From the NCBI RefSeq assembly GCF_052056485.1, contig NZ_CP183948.1, positions 6,200,001 to 6,264,000 on the forward strand: a stretch of DNA of 64,000 nt, in the 5' to 3' direction. Under the pieces are notes generated by a model, which made no database searches, was not told where the DNA came from, and saw nothing but the letters and a program-made list of their open reading frames with translations. The stretch's first letter is position 1. Each line of letters begins with the position of its first letter. This document shows positions 1 through 8,986 of this stretch, in pieces. This DNA comes from Paenibacillus_AQ nitricinens (lineage in GTDB: Bacteria > Bacillota > Bacilli > Paenibacillales > Paenibacillaceae). Made by a program: the position numbers and the translations under genes.

Positions 1-972
1 TAGCACGGTCGTTGTTTCTTCCGCTTCAAATTTATAAGCCACCGCCCAGCGTGGAAACTTATCCGTATAACCAAGAACCTCACGGATACGGAAATCCGTC
101 ACCTTAATTACGGCCCCATCGATCAGGTAATCAAGACTTGAACGACTCTCCTCGATTCCAGCAAGCTGTTCGGTCACATCATCGAAATCATTGCAGTAAG
201 TCAGATAAGGATTTACTTTGAATTTGTTATTCCGCAGAAAATCCATCATCTCCTGATGATCTGCGAAATCTACACCCTCTGCAAAACCTACATTATAGAA
301 ATAAGCATTCAACCGACGCTCTGCAGTCGTCTTTGGATTAAGATTACGCAGTGCACCCGCTGCTGCATTACGTGCATTCTTCAGCGGCTCTGCAGCCCGT
401 GTATTATAATCAGCCAGCACAGACAGATTCATAATTCCTTCACCCTGAACCTCAATGACCCCTTCTTTAAAAGGAATCGTTAATGGAACAGACTTAATGG
501 TCTTCACCTGTGCAAGGATTCCTTCACCCACTACACCATTCCCACGGGTTGATGCCTGTTCGAGAACACCATTCCGATAGGTTAGATTTAGCGTCAAGCC
601 ATCGAACTTCAGTTCTACTGCATAACAAGGATCAGGCAGAGGGTTGCCTGGGTTCTTAAGATTGTACTCATTCACTAAGCGAAGTACCCGCGTATTCCAG
701 CTCCGCAGCTGTTCGATATTCTGTGCTTTATCCAGACTCCAAAGCGGAGCCAGATGCCGATGCGGCGTGAAGCCCTTAAGAAGATCTCCTCCTACACGTT
801 GTGTAGGAGAATCCGGTAACACGAAGCCACTCTCAGCCTCCAGTGCTACAAGCTTGTCGTATAAAACATCGTATTCCTTATCGCTGACTAGCGGTGTATC
901 CAGCGTATAGTAGTGGTAATTATAGTGATTCAATTCTGCAACAAGCTCTTCCATCACATGCATAGCATCCAT
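1..972 (-). CDS. ligA: NAD-dependent DNA ligase LigA, N-terminal part (runs off the left edge)
   Basis: This gene encodes the NAD+-dependent ligase that seals nicks during replication and repair. The visible 324 codons cover the N-terminal Ia domain, with the typical NHYNYHYY segment, and the nucleotidyltransferase domain. The catalytic lysine lies in the motif ELKFDGL at about residue 122, where AMP is attached. A downstream stretch containing TRGNGVVGEG and IEVQGEG matches the adenylation domain. The start is ATG at 972, with GGAGGG about 10 bases upstream. The OB-fold, zinc finger, HhH and BRCT domains lie beyond the window. It sits 78 bases after pcrA on the same strand, in the pcrB-pcrA-ligA order common in Bacilli, so co-transcription is likely. 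Confidence 0.95.
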   Translation of the reverse strand, partial: MDAMHVMEELVAELNHYNYHYYTLDTPLVSDKEYDVLYDKLVALEAESGFVLPDSPTQRVGGDLLKGFTPHRHLAPLWSLDKAQNIEQLRSWNTRVLRLVNEYNLKNPGNPLPDPCYAVELKFDGLTLNLTYRNGVLEQASTRGNGVVGEGILAQVKTIKSVPLTIPFKEGVIEVQGEGIMNLSVLADYNTRAAEPLKNARNAAAGALRNLNPKTTAERRLNAYFYNVGFAEGVDFADHQEMMDFLRNNKFKVNPYLTYCNDFDDVTEQLAGIEESRSSLDYLIDGAVIKVTDFRIREVLGYTDKFPRWAVAYKFEAEETTTVL

Positions 973-1050
973 GCAGGTACATCCCTCCGTCAATAAGTTT
1001 CCTAATGGTTAGCGTGGTCTAAATATCCGTTCGTTAATCGTTTGTTACTA

Positions 1051-3387
1051 TTATTCCACCCTGGTAATCGGTGCAAACCCTGCAAGCAGTCGTTTTACAC
1101 CCACTGGTGCCGGAAAAGCAATTTGTAGCTCCGTATCATTCCCGGTGCCCTTCACAGCTACAACGGTGCCAGTGCCCCATTTGCCATGCGAAACCTTATC
1201 ACCCGCTTTGTATTCGCCAGCTGCTGCAGCCCCTGCTCCAGTGGCGCGCTGAGCGCCTCCGGAGGTTACGGTCACGCTGCTCTTGCTTGTCGTTGCTGAC
1301 GCCGTGCTTCCGCCTGCCGACGTAGCTTCGGCCGCTCCGCCCCGGCCGCCAAAGTTCCCACGGCTACCGCCGCTAAAGCCGCGTCCGCCGTAAGCACCGC
1401 CTACGTCCGCGCCTCCGCGCTGGAAGCGGTCCTTCGTCTTAACGGTATCTTCCTTCAGCTCTTCTGGAATCTCCTCCAGGAAGCGGGACGGCTGGTTCGC
1501 CGTCGTCCGCCCAAAGAGTGTACGCATCCGTGCACAGGAGAGAAACAGTTGTTTCTCGGCGCGTGTGATCCCTACATAAGCAAGCCGACGTTCCTCTTCG
1601 AGCTCATCATTGTCCTGGAAAGCACGGCTATGCGGGAATACGCCTTCTTCCATACCGACGATAAAAACGGTCGGGAATTCCAGACCTTTGGCACTGTGCA
1701 TTGTCATTAGCACAACAGCATCACTACGATCCTCTTCATCATCGTTGACACTATCAATATCTGCGATAAGGGCCAGATCCGTGAGGAAGGAGACCAGTGA
1801 CTTGTCCTCGTTATTCTTTTCAAACTCCATCGTCACGGACAAGAACTCATCGATATTCTCTAGCCGGGAGCGAGATTCGAGTGTGTTTTCATTTTGCAGC
1901 TCCAAACGGTACTGCGACATCTCCAATATTTTTTCCGTCAGTTCAGTTACAGACAAGAACTCCACCATACGGTGCAGAGCTTCAATCATATCGTAGAACT
2001 CTACTAGCATATTCCGCGTCCGTCCGGCAAAGCCCAAATCATCAACAGTTTGCAGTACGCGGAAGATAGAAACACCACGTTCACCAGCCGCAGCTGCCAG
2101 CTTGCCAACCGTTGTATCCCCTAATCCCCGCTTAGGTACATTAATAATACGCGTCAGGCTGATATCATCATCAGGGTTAGACAACAGGCGTAGATACGCC
2201 AGTAGATCCTTGATTTCTTTACGATCATAGAACTTAATCCCGCCAACAATTTGATACGGAATATCTGATTTAATCAGAATTTCCTCGATTACCCGTGACT
2301 GGGCATTCGTACGATACAATATCGCGTGATTCTGATAAGCTTGGCCTTGTTTTACATTCTTACTAATTTCTCCGGTTACAAAGTACCCTTCGTCATGCTC
2401 AGAATCTGCTCTGTACACTTTAATCTTGGCGCCTTCTTCAGAGTCGGTCCACAGCTTCTTCGGCTTCCGTCCACTATTGAGCGCGATCACACCATTCGCT
2501 GCATTCAGGATATTAGCGGTCGAACGATAGTTTTGTTCTAAAAGAATGGTCTTCGCTTCTGGATAATCCTCTTCAAAATTAAGAATGTTCGTAATATCCG
2601 CTCCGCGCCAGCGATAAATCGACTGATCACTATCCCCTACTACACAAATCCGGTGGTGGCTATCAGCTAGCATGCGGCATAACATGTACTGCGCTCTATT
2701 CGTATCCTGATACTCATCTACATGGATGTATTTGAATTTCTTTTGGTAGAAATCAAGAACCTCGGGAACTTCTTTAAATAATTCGATAGTCTTCATAATC
2801 AAATCATCAAAGTCCAGCGAGTTATTGCTTCTCAAACGTCTTTGGTACATCTTATAAACCTTAGCAATAAGGCCTTCAAAATAATCGCCAACCTTCTGCT
2901 CATACTGCGCTGGAGTGATCAGTTCATTTTTGGATGCGCTGATTACAGCTTGTACAGCTTTTGGCTCGAATTTTTTCGTATCAATGTTCAGTTCCTTCAT
3001 ACAGTTACGGATTACCGATAGCTGATCTGTAGAGTCCAAGATGGAGAAGTTGGAGGTAAAGCCAATCCGCTCGATATCCTTCCGCAAAATCCGCACACAC
3101 ATAGAGTGAAAGGTGGATACCCAGATATCTCTTCCCTCAGGTCCAACGAGCTTAGATACCCGTTCCTGCATTTCCCGCGCGGCTTTATTCGTAAACGTAA
3201 TCGCCAAAATCGCCCAAGGCGGCGCCTTTCGATTGGCAATCAGCCAGGCGATTCTGTGAGTCAACACTCTCGTCTTCCCACTGCCCGCACCAGCCATAAT
3301 CAAAAGGGGTCCTTCAGTAGTTTCGACAGCCTGTCTTTGTGGAGGATTCAGTCGACTCACTGCATCTTGTATGCTAATAAGTTGCAT
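1051..3387 (-). CDS. pcrA: ATP-dependent DNA helicase PcrA (UvrD family)
   Basis: This is a 3'-5' superfamily 1 helicase acting in repair, removal of recombination proteins and rolling-circle plasmid replication. Visible motifs are Walker A AGAGSGKT (residues about 32-39), VDEYQDTN, VVGDSDQSIYRWRGA, EQNYRST, MTMHSAKGLEFPTVF and RLAYVGITRAEKQLF, all in the family order. After residue about 655 there is a glycine/arginine/alanine-rich linker. The last 50 residues (KAGDKVSHGKWGTGTVV) match the Tudor-like domain that binds RNA polymerase in PcrA. The length of 778 aa is normal. I chose ATG at 3387 because AGAAAGGAG lies 10 bases before it; upstream in-frame starts lie on or before this site. It lies between pcrB and ligA, probably in one operon. 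Confidence 0.96.
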   Translation of the reverse strand: MQLISIQDAVSRLNPPQRQAVETTEGPLLIMAGAGSGKTRVLTHRIAWLIANRKAPPWAILAITFTNKAAREMQERVSKLVGPEGRDIWVSTFHSMCVRILRKDIERIGFTSNFSILDSTDQLSVIRNCMKELNIDTKKFEPKAVQAVISASKNELITPAQYEQKVGDYFEGLIAKVYKMYQRRLRSNNSLDFDDLIMKTIELFKEVPEVLDFYQKKFKYIHVDEYQDTNRAQYMLCRMLADSHHRICVVGDSDQSIYRWRGADITNILNFEEDYPEAKTILLEQNYRSTANILNAANGVIALNSGRKPKKLWTDSEEGAKIKVYRADSEHDEGYFVTGEISKNVKQGQAYQNHAILYRTNAQSRVIEEILIKSDIPYQIVGGIKFYDRKEIKDLLAYLRLLSNPDDDISLTRIINVPKRGLGDTTVGKLAAAAGERGVSIFRVLQTVDDLGFAGRTRNMLVEFYDMIEALHRMVEFLSVTELTEKILEMSQYRLELQNENTLESRSRLENIDEFLSVTMEFEKNNEDKSLVSFLTDLALIADIDSVNDDEEDRSDAVVLMTMHSAKGLEFPTVFIVGMEEGVFPHSRAFQDNDELEEERRLAYVGITRAEKQLFLSCARMRTLFGRTTANQPSRFLEEIPEELKEDTVKTKDRFQRGGADVGGAYGGRGFSGGSRGNFGGRGGAAEATSAGGSTASATTSKSSVTVTSGGAQRATGAGAAAAGEYKAGDKVSHGKWGTGTVVAVKGTGNDTELQIAFPAPVGVKRLLAGFAPITRVE

Positions 3388-3448
3388 GTGTAACATGCTC
3401 CTTTCTAAATATAAAATCACAAATCATAAGTAGTCCTTGGACTAACCA

Positions 3449-4168
3449 CTACTCAAATTGCTCTTGTACTGTCTTCTTCACAGCCGCAACTGTTAGCAGT
3501 GCCTTCTGTACATCACTATAAATAATATTGCCGACCACTACTGTATCACATAGAGCTGCTGCTTGCTCGGCCTCCTCCTCACAAGTAATGCCCCCTCCAT
3601 AAAAAAGCTGAGCCTGCTCCACCATTTCACGTACCGTCCGCACGGTCTCCATATCCCCGAACCTACCGCTGTATTCAAGATAAACAATCGGCAGTGACAT
3701 CAGCCTGTCCGCAACCTGGGCATATGCTGCCGCTTCTTCAGCATCAATGGCCGTCTCAGCCCCTGTAATCCGTGCAACTGAAGATTCGCTATTCAGCACA
3801 ATATAGCCTTCCGTTAGTAACGAATCCCATGGAATCATAAATCCATAGCGTTCAATCGCTCGGCGATGATGGCCTACAATCCAAGCTGGATCAGGCGTAT
3901 TAAGCACCATTGGAATCATATAAAGATCAAATCCGGGCACAGCAGCTTCAAGTTCGGACACCTCGAGTGCACAGGGCAACTCAAACCGTCTTACTCTGGA
4001 TAAGAGATCCACTGTGTTCTCATAGGTTACTCCTGTAGAGCCCCCTATCAGTATGGCATCCGTACCAGATAAGCAAACGGCCTCCAAATCCTCATCCAAA
4101 ATCATCCGGTCAGGGTCAAGCTTAAACACATGCCGCCAAGGTTTGATCATTTGCTGCACTGATTTCAT
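3449..4168 (-). CDS. pcrB: heptaprenylglyceryl phosphate synthase PcrB
   Basis: PcrB joins sn-glycerol-1-phosphate to heptaprenyl diphosphate, giving an archaeal-type ether lipid precursor in Firmicutes. The 239-aa protein has the TIM-barrel pattern of the GGGP synthase family: KLDPDR near the N-terminus, the LIGGSTGVT phosphate-binding strand, the YLEYSGRFGD segment, and FYGGGITCEEEAE plus VVVGNIIY near the C-terminus, which bind the glycerol phosphate. The ATG at 4168 has AAGGA about 8 bases upstream; a second ATG nine bases earlier overlaps that site and is less likely. It is first in the pcrB-pcrA-ligA group, 61 bases before pcrA. The family assignment is firm; lipid chain length is taken from the family. 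Confidence 0.93.
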   Translation of the reverse strand: MKSVQQMIKPWRHVFKLDPDRMILDEDLEAVCLSGTDAILIGGSTGVTYENTVDLLSRVRRFELPCALEVSELEAAVPGFDLYMIPMVLNTPDPAWIVGHHRRAIERYGFMIPWDSLLTEGYIVLNSESSVARITGAETAIDAEEAAAYAQVADRLMSLPIVYLEYSGRFGDMETVRTVREMVEQAQLFYGGGITCEEEAEQAAALCDTVVVGNIIYSDVQKALLTVAAVKKTVQEQFE

Positions 4169-4276
4169 GAGAATCATCCTTAATAGTCATTTGGGCAAGA
4201 CAAAGACACTCCTGCCGCCGCAAAAGATATAAATCTAGTCTATGCCAGCACAGCAGGTGTGTCAATTTAAAGCGAA

Positions 4277-4301
4277 CAAAAATGCGAACATTTTTTCGCA
4301 T
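4277..4301 (-). terminator. Rho-independent terminator after the phosphodiesterase gene
   Basis: On the minus strand a 7-bp perfect stem (ATGCGAA / TTCGCAT) with a 6-base loop is followed by TTTTTG. It lies about 95 bases after the stop of the gene at 4397-5263. The rest of the 228-base gap up to pcrB shows no convincing gene. Confidence 0.6.
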
Positions 4302-4396
4302 ATAAATTTTGGGAAACCCCGCAAAGTACCTGAATACACGCTAAGGAAAGCAGCAATTTGTGGGGATATATTAATGGCAATAAGTAGTCTACGATT

Positions 4397-5263
4397 TCAA
4401 CGTACACCTGAGATGTTAATCAAATCCTTTTCGGGTACAAAATCAGTGTAAAAACCATCCACGCCCATACGGGCCAGTTCCCTAATTTCATCTTCTTCAT
4501 TTACTGTATGAACATATACTCGAGCGCCAGTCTTCTTCAGCTTTTTAACAAAGCTCTTGGTGGCTCGGCTAACTGGCATGGTAATATCCACACCTGTTTT
4601 ATTTACAAACTCAATAACCTGTTCATCCGTATCCTTGGATTGGTACAGGGTGTAGAGCACTTCCGGAAAAGAATATACCTTATTGATCTCATCCAGCATC
4701 GTCTGATTGTATATTTGTGGAATGATTCGATCTAATATGGCTGGATCCCGGCGCTGCGCCGCTTCTACCAACAATGTAAATTGTTTATTTATAAGTTCAG
4801 GTTTGATTTCTTTCGTATCGGTCACGATATAAGCATCTGGATAATGCTGCATCAGATCAAGCAACTTCTCAACATCGATCGGGGAGTATATATTTAAGAT
4901 TGGACTGTCCATGAATTCCTTATAATCTAGCACTACCCCTTGTTTATTAGCAGGAAGTACATCCAACTGACCTAAAAGCTTACTCATGTTGCCTGACCAC
5001 TCATGCCTGCCTACTAGCTGATCATCAGCCGATAATAACAAGTCTACTTCAAATACACGAGTTCCCTGTGCATAATTAGCAACAAATGCTTCAAAGGCAT
5101 TGGTGTATGTATGACCGTTAATGCCACCCATGGCATGTGCTACGACCTTGTGAGCCTCAAAACCACTTGCAGGCTGTTCGTCTTCATTACTAAAAGCGAT
5201 TACAAGTAACATGATAAGAGCTCCAATTACAATTACGGTAGCAACAATCTTTTTCTTATCCAT
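4397..5263 (-). CDS. membrane-anchored glycerophosphodiester phosphodiesterase-like protein
   Basis: This 288-aa protein has one N-terminal membrane segment (about residues 6-24: VATVIVIGALIMLLVIAF). It is followed by an extracytoplasmic TIM-barrel phosphodiesterase domain. HAMGGINGHTYTNAFEAF (from about residue 43), FEVDLLLSADDQLVGRHEW and the C-terminal GVDGFYTDF follow the order of the GDPD family, which cleaves glycerophosphodiesters to glycerol-3-phosphate and an alcohol. The usual HRG is replaced by HAMG and the usual PENT by TYTNAF, so this is a divergent branch and the substrate is not predictable. The start has AAAGGAA about 10 bases upstream. It lies downstream of the glycan-initiation gene, separated by a terminator, so a link to teichoic acid or lipid turnover is only possible. 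Confidence 0.75.
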   Translation of the reverse strand: MDKKKIVATVIVIGALIMLLVIAFSNEDEQPASGFEAHKVVAHAMGGINGHTYTNAFEAFVANYAQGTRVFEVDLLLSADDQLVGRHEWSGNMSKLLGQLDVLPANKQGVVLDYKEFMDSPILNIYSPIDVEKLLDLMQHYPDAYIVTDTKEIKPELINKQFTLLVEAAQRRDPAILDRIIPQIYNQTMLDEINKVYSFPEVLYTLYQSKDTDEQVIEFVNKTGVDITMPVSRATKSFVKKLKKTGARVYVHTVNEEDEIRELARMGVDGFYTDFVPEKDLINISGVR

Positions 5264-5306
5264 AGTTGAGAGTTTCCTTTGCGAAGTTTAGATTATAAAA
5301 CCAATA

Positions 5307-5345
5307 GAAAAACAATACCCCGCTCTACCATAGGTAGAAACGGGG
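5307..5345 (-). terminator. Rho-independent terminator after the initiating sugar transferase
   Basis: On the minus strand CCCCGTTTCTACC and GGTAGAGCGGGG form a stem with a 3-base loop (one small internal mismatch), followed by a T-rich tail including TTTTT. It is placed 40 bases after the stop of the gene at 5386-6792 and marks the end of that operon. Confidence 0.8.
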
Positions 5346-5385
5346 ATCCAATTAAAGTTTTAGAAAATCTGAATAAGTGCAGGAA

Positions 5386-6792
5386 TCAATAAGCATTTTT
5401 GTTGACAAAGCCGTTGCGAATCGTTTTGAAAATAATTCGAATGTCAAACAGTAAAGACCAGTTCTCAATGTAGAAAATATCGTGCTTGATCCGCTCCTCG
5501 ATGGAAGTGTCACCGCGGAGTCCATTACTCTGTGCCCAACCTGTAATTCCAGGGCGTACATGGTGCTTAACCATATACTTCGGAATTTCATCACGGAACT
5601 GTTCCACATAATATGGGCGTTCTGGTCGAGGTCCCACCACACTCATATGTCCCAGCAACACATTAAAAAATTGCGGAAGCTCATCTAGACTTGTCTTACG
5701 GATAAAAGTACCAAACCGAGTTCTGCGAGGATCTTCACGCGTACTCCAGCCTGTATCCTCTTCACCATCCTGCTGCATCTTCATGGAGCGGAACTTATAC
5801 ATCATAAAATTACGACGGTTCAGACCTACACGTTCCTGCCGGAATATAATCGGTCCCGGAGAGGTCAGCCGGACACCAAGAGCCACGATAAGCATCACTG
5901 GAGAGATCATAATAATTGCGAACAAAGAGAACACAATATCAAACAATCGTTTTGCCATCTTATTCCCCGTCATATCTAGTGGAATATCACGAACATTAAT
6001 CATTGGCATGCCTGCAAAGTTATCAAAGTAAGGGCGGGCGGGTAAGTAGTCGAAAAAATCAGGGATAATCAGTGTGCGTACACCTGCTTTTTCACAGGCC
6101 GCAATAATTGAAGGGTACTTCGAATGCGCATCAAGTGGCAGCGCAAGTATAACCTCATCCACAGGCAGCATCTCTAGCATTCCAGACAACTGGTCAACTG
6201 TTCCAAGAATTGGTTTATATCGTTGTTCTTCAATTCCATCCCAAGTATGATAGTCATCTAGGAAACCAATCGCTTCGTACCCAAGCTCAGGGTACTGTTC
6301 TAGATTATTGTAGAATCTTTTGCCTAGCGTTCCTGCGCCTATAATGAGTACAAACTGTCGGTTGAAGCCCTTTTCGCGAAAAGATTTAAGCATTTTCTTC
6401 AGTACATAACGGTACAGCATAATAGAAAGAATGTTCAATCCCATGTAAAGAGCTAGATATGTTCGGGAGATATTTATTTCTTTCACGAAAAACATCAGAC
6501 CAAGCAGAATGAAAATGCCCATAATATGCACTTGGAAAATCTTAATGAATTCATCGACAAACCGTTTCTTACGCTTCGGCAAATACAGCGACAGCAGTAT
6601 ACCGATTAACACTGCAATTCCGCCATAAATCATACTCCAGTAAGCGTACGACTCTACAGGCAACGGGTTTTCATACTCCATCCAACCACTTCTAAACTTT
6701 AGCCACCAGGCTATAAGGAAGGACAGCTGGATAACAAGAAAGTCAGCCACCATATAGAGCTGTGTCAAAAATTTCTGATTACGCCGAATCAT
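5386..6792 (-). CDS. polyprenyl glycosylphosphotransferase (initiates glycan assembly; WsfP/WbaP-like)
   Basis: This 468-aa membrane enzyme moves a sugar-1-phosphate from a nucleotide sugar to undecaprenyl phosphate, the first step of lipid-linked glycan assembly. The N-terminal half has about four membrane segments (residues about 10-120). A Rossmann-like CoA-binding_3 domain follows (VLIIGAGTLGKRFYNNL, about 148-164). The C-terminal Bac_transf domain starts with a membrane hairpin (KRLFDIVFSLFAIIMISPV), then RQERVGL, YKFRSM, TSLDELPQFFNVL and VGPRPERP. The length fits WsfP (S-layer glycan) and WbaP. Whether it uses UDP-galactose, UDP-glucose or another donor cannot be read from the sequence. 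It overlaps the preceding glycosyltransferase gene by four bases (ATGA), so the two are translationally coupled. SD GAGGTG precedes the ATG. Confidence 0.92.
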   Translation of the reverse strand: MIRRNQKFLTQLYMVADFLVIQLSFLIAWWLKFRSGWMEYENPLPVESYAYWSMIYGGIAVLIGILLSLYLPKRKKRFVDEFIKIFQVHIMGIFILLGLMFFVKEINISRTYLALYMGLNILSIMLYRYVLKKMLKSFREKGFNRQFVLIIGAGTLGKRFYNNLEQYPELGYEAIGFLDDYHTWDGIEEQRYKPILGTVDQLSGMLEMLPVDEVILALPLDAHSKYPSIIAACEKAGVRTLIIPDFFDYLPARPYFDNFAGMPMINVRDIPLDMTGNKMAKRLFDIVFSLFAIIMISPVMLIVALGVRLTSPGPIIFRQERVGLNRRNFMMYKFRSMKMQQDGEEDTGWSTREDPRRTRFGTFIRKTSLDELPQFFNVLLGHMSVVGPRPERPYYVEQFRDEIPKYMVKHHVRPGITGWAQSNGLRGDTSIEERIKHDIFYIENWSLLFDIRIIFKTIRNGFVNKNAY

Positions 6793-7742
6793 AAATTCAC
6801 CTCAGTATTCTTTTCGTTACGTGCACCTGTTTCATTAGCGGAGTTAAGACTCTGTGCAGGTGATGGAACTCTTTTAGGAGAGATTAAGGCATTCCGCAAA
6901 AGAGAAAGTGCGAACTTCACGCCAACTCCAGCATATACTGTTCCATTTATCATACTGTTGTACTTCTTACTATAATGCTTACGATGAAATAAAATCATTG
7001 CCCGGTGGAATTCATAGACGATCTTAAACGGTCTGCGTCTGGCACTGCCACCTTTAAGATGTACAATAGAGGTCTTCGGATAATAATAAATCCCCCAGCC
7101 AGCCTCTTTAATACGATAACACCAATCTAAATCCTCGCCGTACATAAAGAACTCTTCATCCAATCCACCCACCTGGTTAATCGTCTCCCGCCGCAGCAGC
7201 ATAAACGCACCAACCAGACAATCTATCGGGTAATCAAGATCAGGGTCCAAATATCCTAACTGGTAACCATTAAACCTCGGACGATCCGGAAATAGCTTAC
7301 TAAATCCAAAAGCATAATAGAAGGAAGCTGACGGTGTCGGAAATCCCCGCTTACAGGCTTTATCTAGCGAACCATCCGGTAAAATAATCTTACATCCTGA
7401 CGCCCCAACATCGGGCCGACTGTCCATAAAGGAGATCATTGTCTCCAGCGTATCCTTACGCACTACTGTATCTGAGTTGAGCAGAAGCACATACCTTCCG
7501 GATGAAGCCTCCATACCTTGATTATTTGCACGGGCAAAGCCGACGTTGTCGTTATTTGCGATCAACATTACACCTGGAAACTCTCTACTAATCTTCTCTA
7601 CTGAATCATCATGGGAATTATTGTCTATCAAAATAATCTCATAGGAATAGTTCGTTGCTGAGTCATATACCGACCTGAGACAATCCATCGTCAGGCGACA
7701 TGTGTTGTAATTAACAATAAGTATACTTACATCTACATTCAC
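6789..7742 (-). CDS. family 2 glycosyltransferase (rhamnosyltransferase-like)
   Basis: This is a 317-aa cytoplasmic GT-A enzyme. The N-terminal strand VSILIVNYNTC, the acidic LIDNNSHDD, the LNSDTVV motif (DxD-like metal/nucleotide site) and the EDLDWCYRIKEAGW motif are the hallmarks of GT2 proteins of the rhamnosyltransferase/WcaA kind. The donor is probably dTDP-L-rhamnose given the rml genes nearby, but this is inferred. I chose GTG at 7742 because CAGGAG lies 9 bases before it; an upstream TTG has no such site. A TATAAT at 7789-7784 (minus) lies just before the gene and after a terminator, suggesting its own promoter, though no good -35 is visible. The stop overlaps the start of the initiating transferase. 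Confidence 0.88.
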   Translation of the reverse strand: MNVDVSILIVNYNTCRLTMDCLRSVYDSATNYSYEIILIDNNSHDDSVEKISREFPGVMLIANNDNVGFARANNQGMEASSGRYVLLLNSDTVVRKDTLETMISFMDSRPDVGASGCKIILPDGSLDKACKRGFPTPSASFYYAFGFSKLFPDRPRFNGYQLGYLDPDLDYPIDCLVGAFMLLRRETINQVGGLDEEFFMYGEDLDWCYRIKEAGWGIYYYPKTSIVHLKGGSARRRPFKIVYEFHRAMILFHRKHYSKKYNSMINGTVYAGVGVKFALSLLRNALISPKRVPSPAQSLNSANETGARNEKNTEVNL

Positions 7743-7793
7743 TGCGTAACGCTCCTGACAAATATAGTAATCTACCGACAATAATTATAACAT

Positions 7794-7834
7794 AAAACCT
7801 CCCTGAGAGGAGGTGACGTTTCAGGGAGGTTTTT
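7794..7834. terminator. Rho-independent terminator, probably bidirectional
   Basis: A perfect 10-bp stem (ACCTCCCTGA / TCAGGGAGGT) encloses a 14-base loop, with a T tract on either strand. On the minus strand it ends transcription from the gene at 7846-8868 just before the next gene's likely promoter. Confidence 0.8.
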
Positions 7835-7845
7835 CCAAATTCGAT

Positions 7846-8868
7846 TTAGATTTTGTGTTTCTTTCTCTCTTTTATGGTGGTTTGTATATACTTCCGCTTC
7901 TTTTTTAATGCAGGGAGCTGAGTGAAAAAGAATTTCCATGCTGTGATTAACTGCGGCTCTCTAAGAAGCATATAGCCGTGCGCGGCAAGCTCATAGGGAA
8001 GAGAAATGAAGATTGTCTTCAGCATCGTTCGAGCAGGTTCATTCTTATAGATCATTTTGTAGCGGTTAATGTAAGATATTCGTCGGATGAACATCGCTTT
8101 GGTGCTGCGGCCAGACGTTTTCCAGCCACGTTCATGATACCCGATCGCCTCAGCATCATAGCAAGCTTGCCAGCCAAAGAGCTGAGCGCGCCAGGCGACG
8201 TCTACGTCCTCCTTATATGCAAAGAAGTCCGCATCAAAAAATTCACCATCGACACTAATGTCGTTGATCATCCGACGAGAATACACCGCAGCCGCTCCAG
8301 ATACACCAATTACAGATCCAGACTGTGTCCATTGTGCTGCTGGCTCACCCGCACCGCGATCAAACGCACGCCGTGCTCTGTTCATACGGAGACCCGTGCT
8401 GTCTACCAGTCCATGATCGCCCTTTAGAAGAAGCTTTCCTGTGGCGCTGCCGATCTGTGGATTATTCTCCATCTGTGTGATAAGTCTGGAGATATAGTCT
8501 GGAGCCAGCGTTAGGTCAGGGTTAAGGACGAGCACGTAATCTGTCTCCGTTGCGGCTATCGCCTGGTTGTGGGCTGGGGCGAAGCCTGTGTTAAGCTCAT
8601 TCTCCAGAAGGTCAATTGTTGGATATTGCTTTATCTCCCTTGCGGAGTTCATAGCTTCATGCCCCACCAAGAATGCAGCCGGTGAGTCCGATTTAAACTG
8701 GTGATAGAACGTTCTGACCTTATCCGCCGAACCATCAGTTGAAGCGTTGTCCACTACGACAATTTTTTTGACCAAATAATCCTGTGCCATTACTGCCTCT
8801 ATACATTCTATGATGTCGTCAGCACTATTATAGGTGACGATATGTACACTAACTGATTTGTTGTTCAT
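7846..8868 (-). CDS. family 2 glycosyltransferase
   Basis: This 340-aa GT2 enzyme of the rhamnosyltransferase type acts on lipid-linked glycan in the cytoplasm. The N-terminus SVHIVTYNSADDI, then IVVVDNASTDGSA, VLVLNPDLTL (donor/metal site) and the KEDVDVAWRAQLFGW motif are in the usual order. About residues 115-125 (LLENELNTGFAPAHN) contain the family NxGFaxaxN box. The C-terminal 60 residues are basic and may touch the membrane. The start has GAGGATACCC before ATG. It follows rmlD with a terminator between, and a second terminator follows it, so it seems to be transcribed alone. Sugar specificity is unknown; L-rhamnose is a reasonable guess from the neighbours. Confidence 0.86.
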   Translation of the reverse strand: MNNKSVSVHIVTYNSADDIIECIEAVMAQDYLVKKIVVVDNASTDGSADKVRTFYHQFKSDSPAAFLVGHEAMNSAREIKQYPTIDLLENELNTGFAPAHNQAIAATETDYVLVLNPDLTLAPDYISRLITQMENNPQIGSATGKLLLKGDHGLVDSTGLRMNRARRAFDRGAGEPAAQWTQSGSVIGVSGAAAVYSRRMINDISVDGEFFDADFFAYKEDVDVAWRAQLFGWQACYDAEAIGYHERGWKTSGRSTKAMFIRRISYINRYKMIYKNEPARTMLKTIFISLPYELAAHGYMLLREPQLITAWKFFFTQLPALKKKRKYIQTTIKERKKHKI

Positions 8869-8934
8869 GGGTATCCTCGACTTTGTGATTTCTTGTTAAC
8901 TACCTACTCCCTTCCTATTATAGCGAAAGAATAC

Positions 8935-8972
8935 AAAAAACTCCCGCATCGTTATGAACGATTTGGGAGTTT
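8935..8972 (-). terminator. Rho-independent terminator after rmlD
   Basis: On the minus strand AAACTCCC...GGGAGTTT form a long stem with an inner ATCGTT/AACGAT pairing, followed by TTTTTTG. It lies about 15 bases after the rmlD stop and closes the rmlACBD transcript. Confidence 0.8.
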
Positions 8973-8986
8973 CAATTGCTACTATC

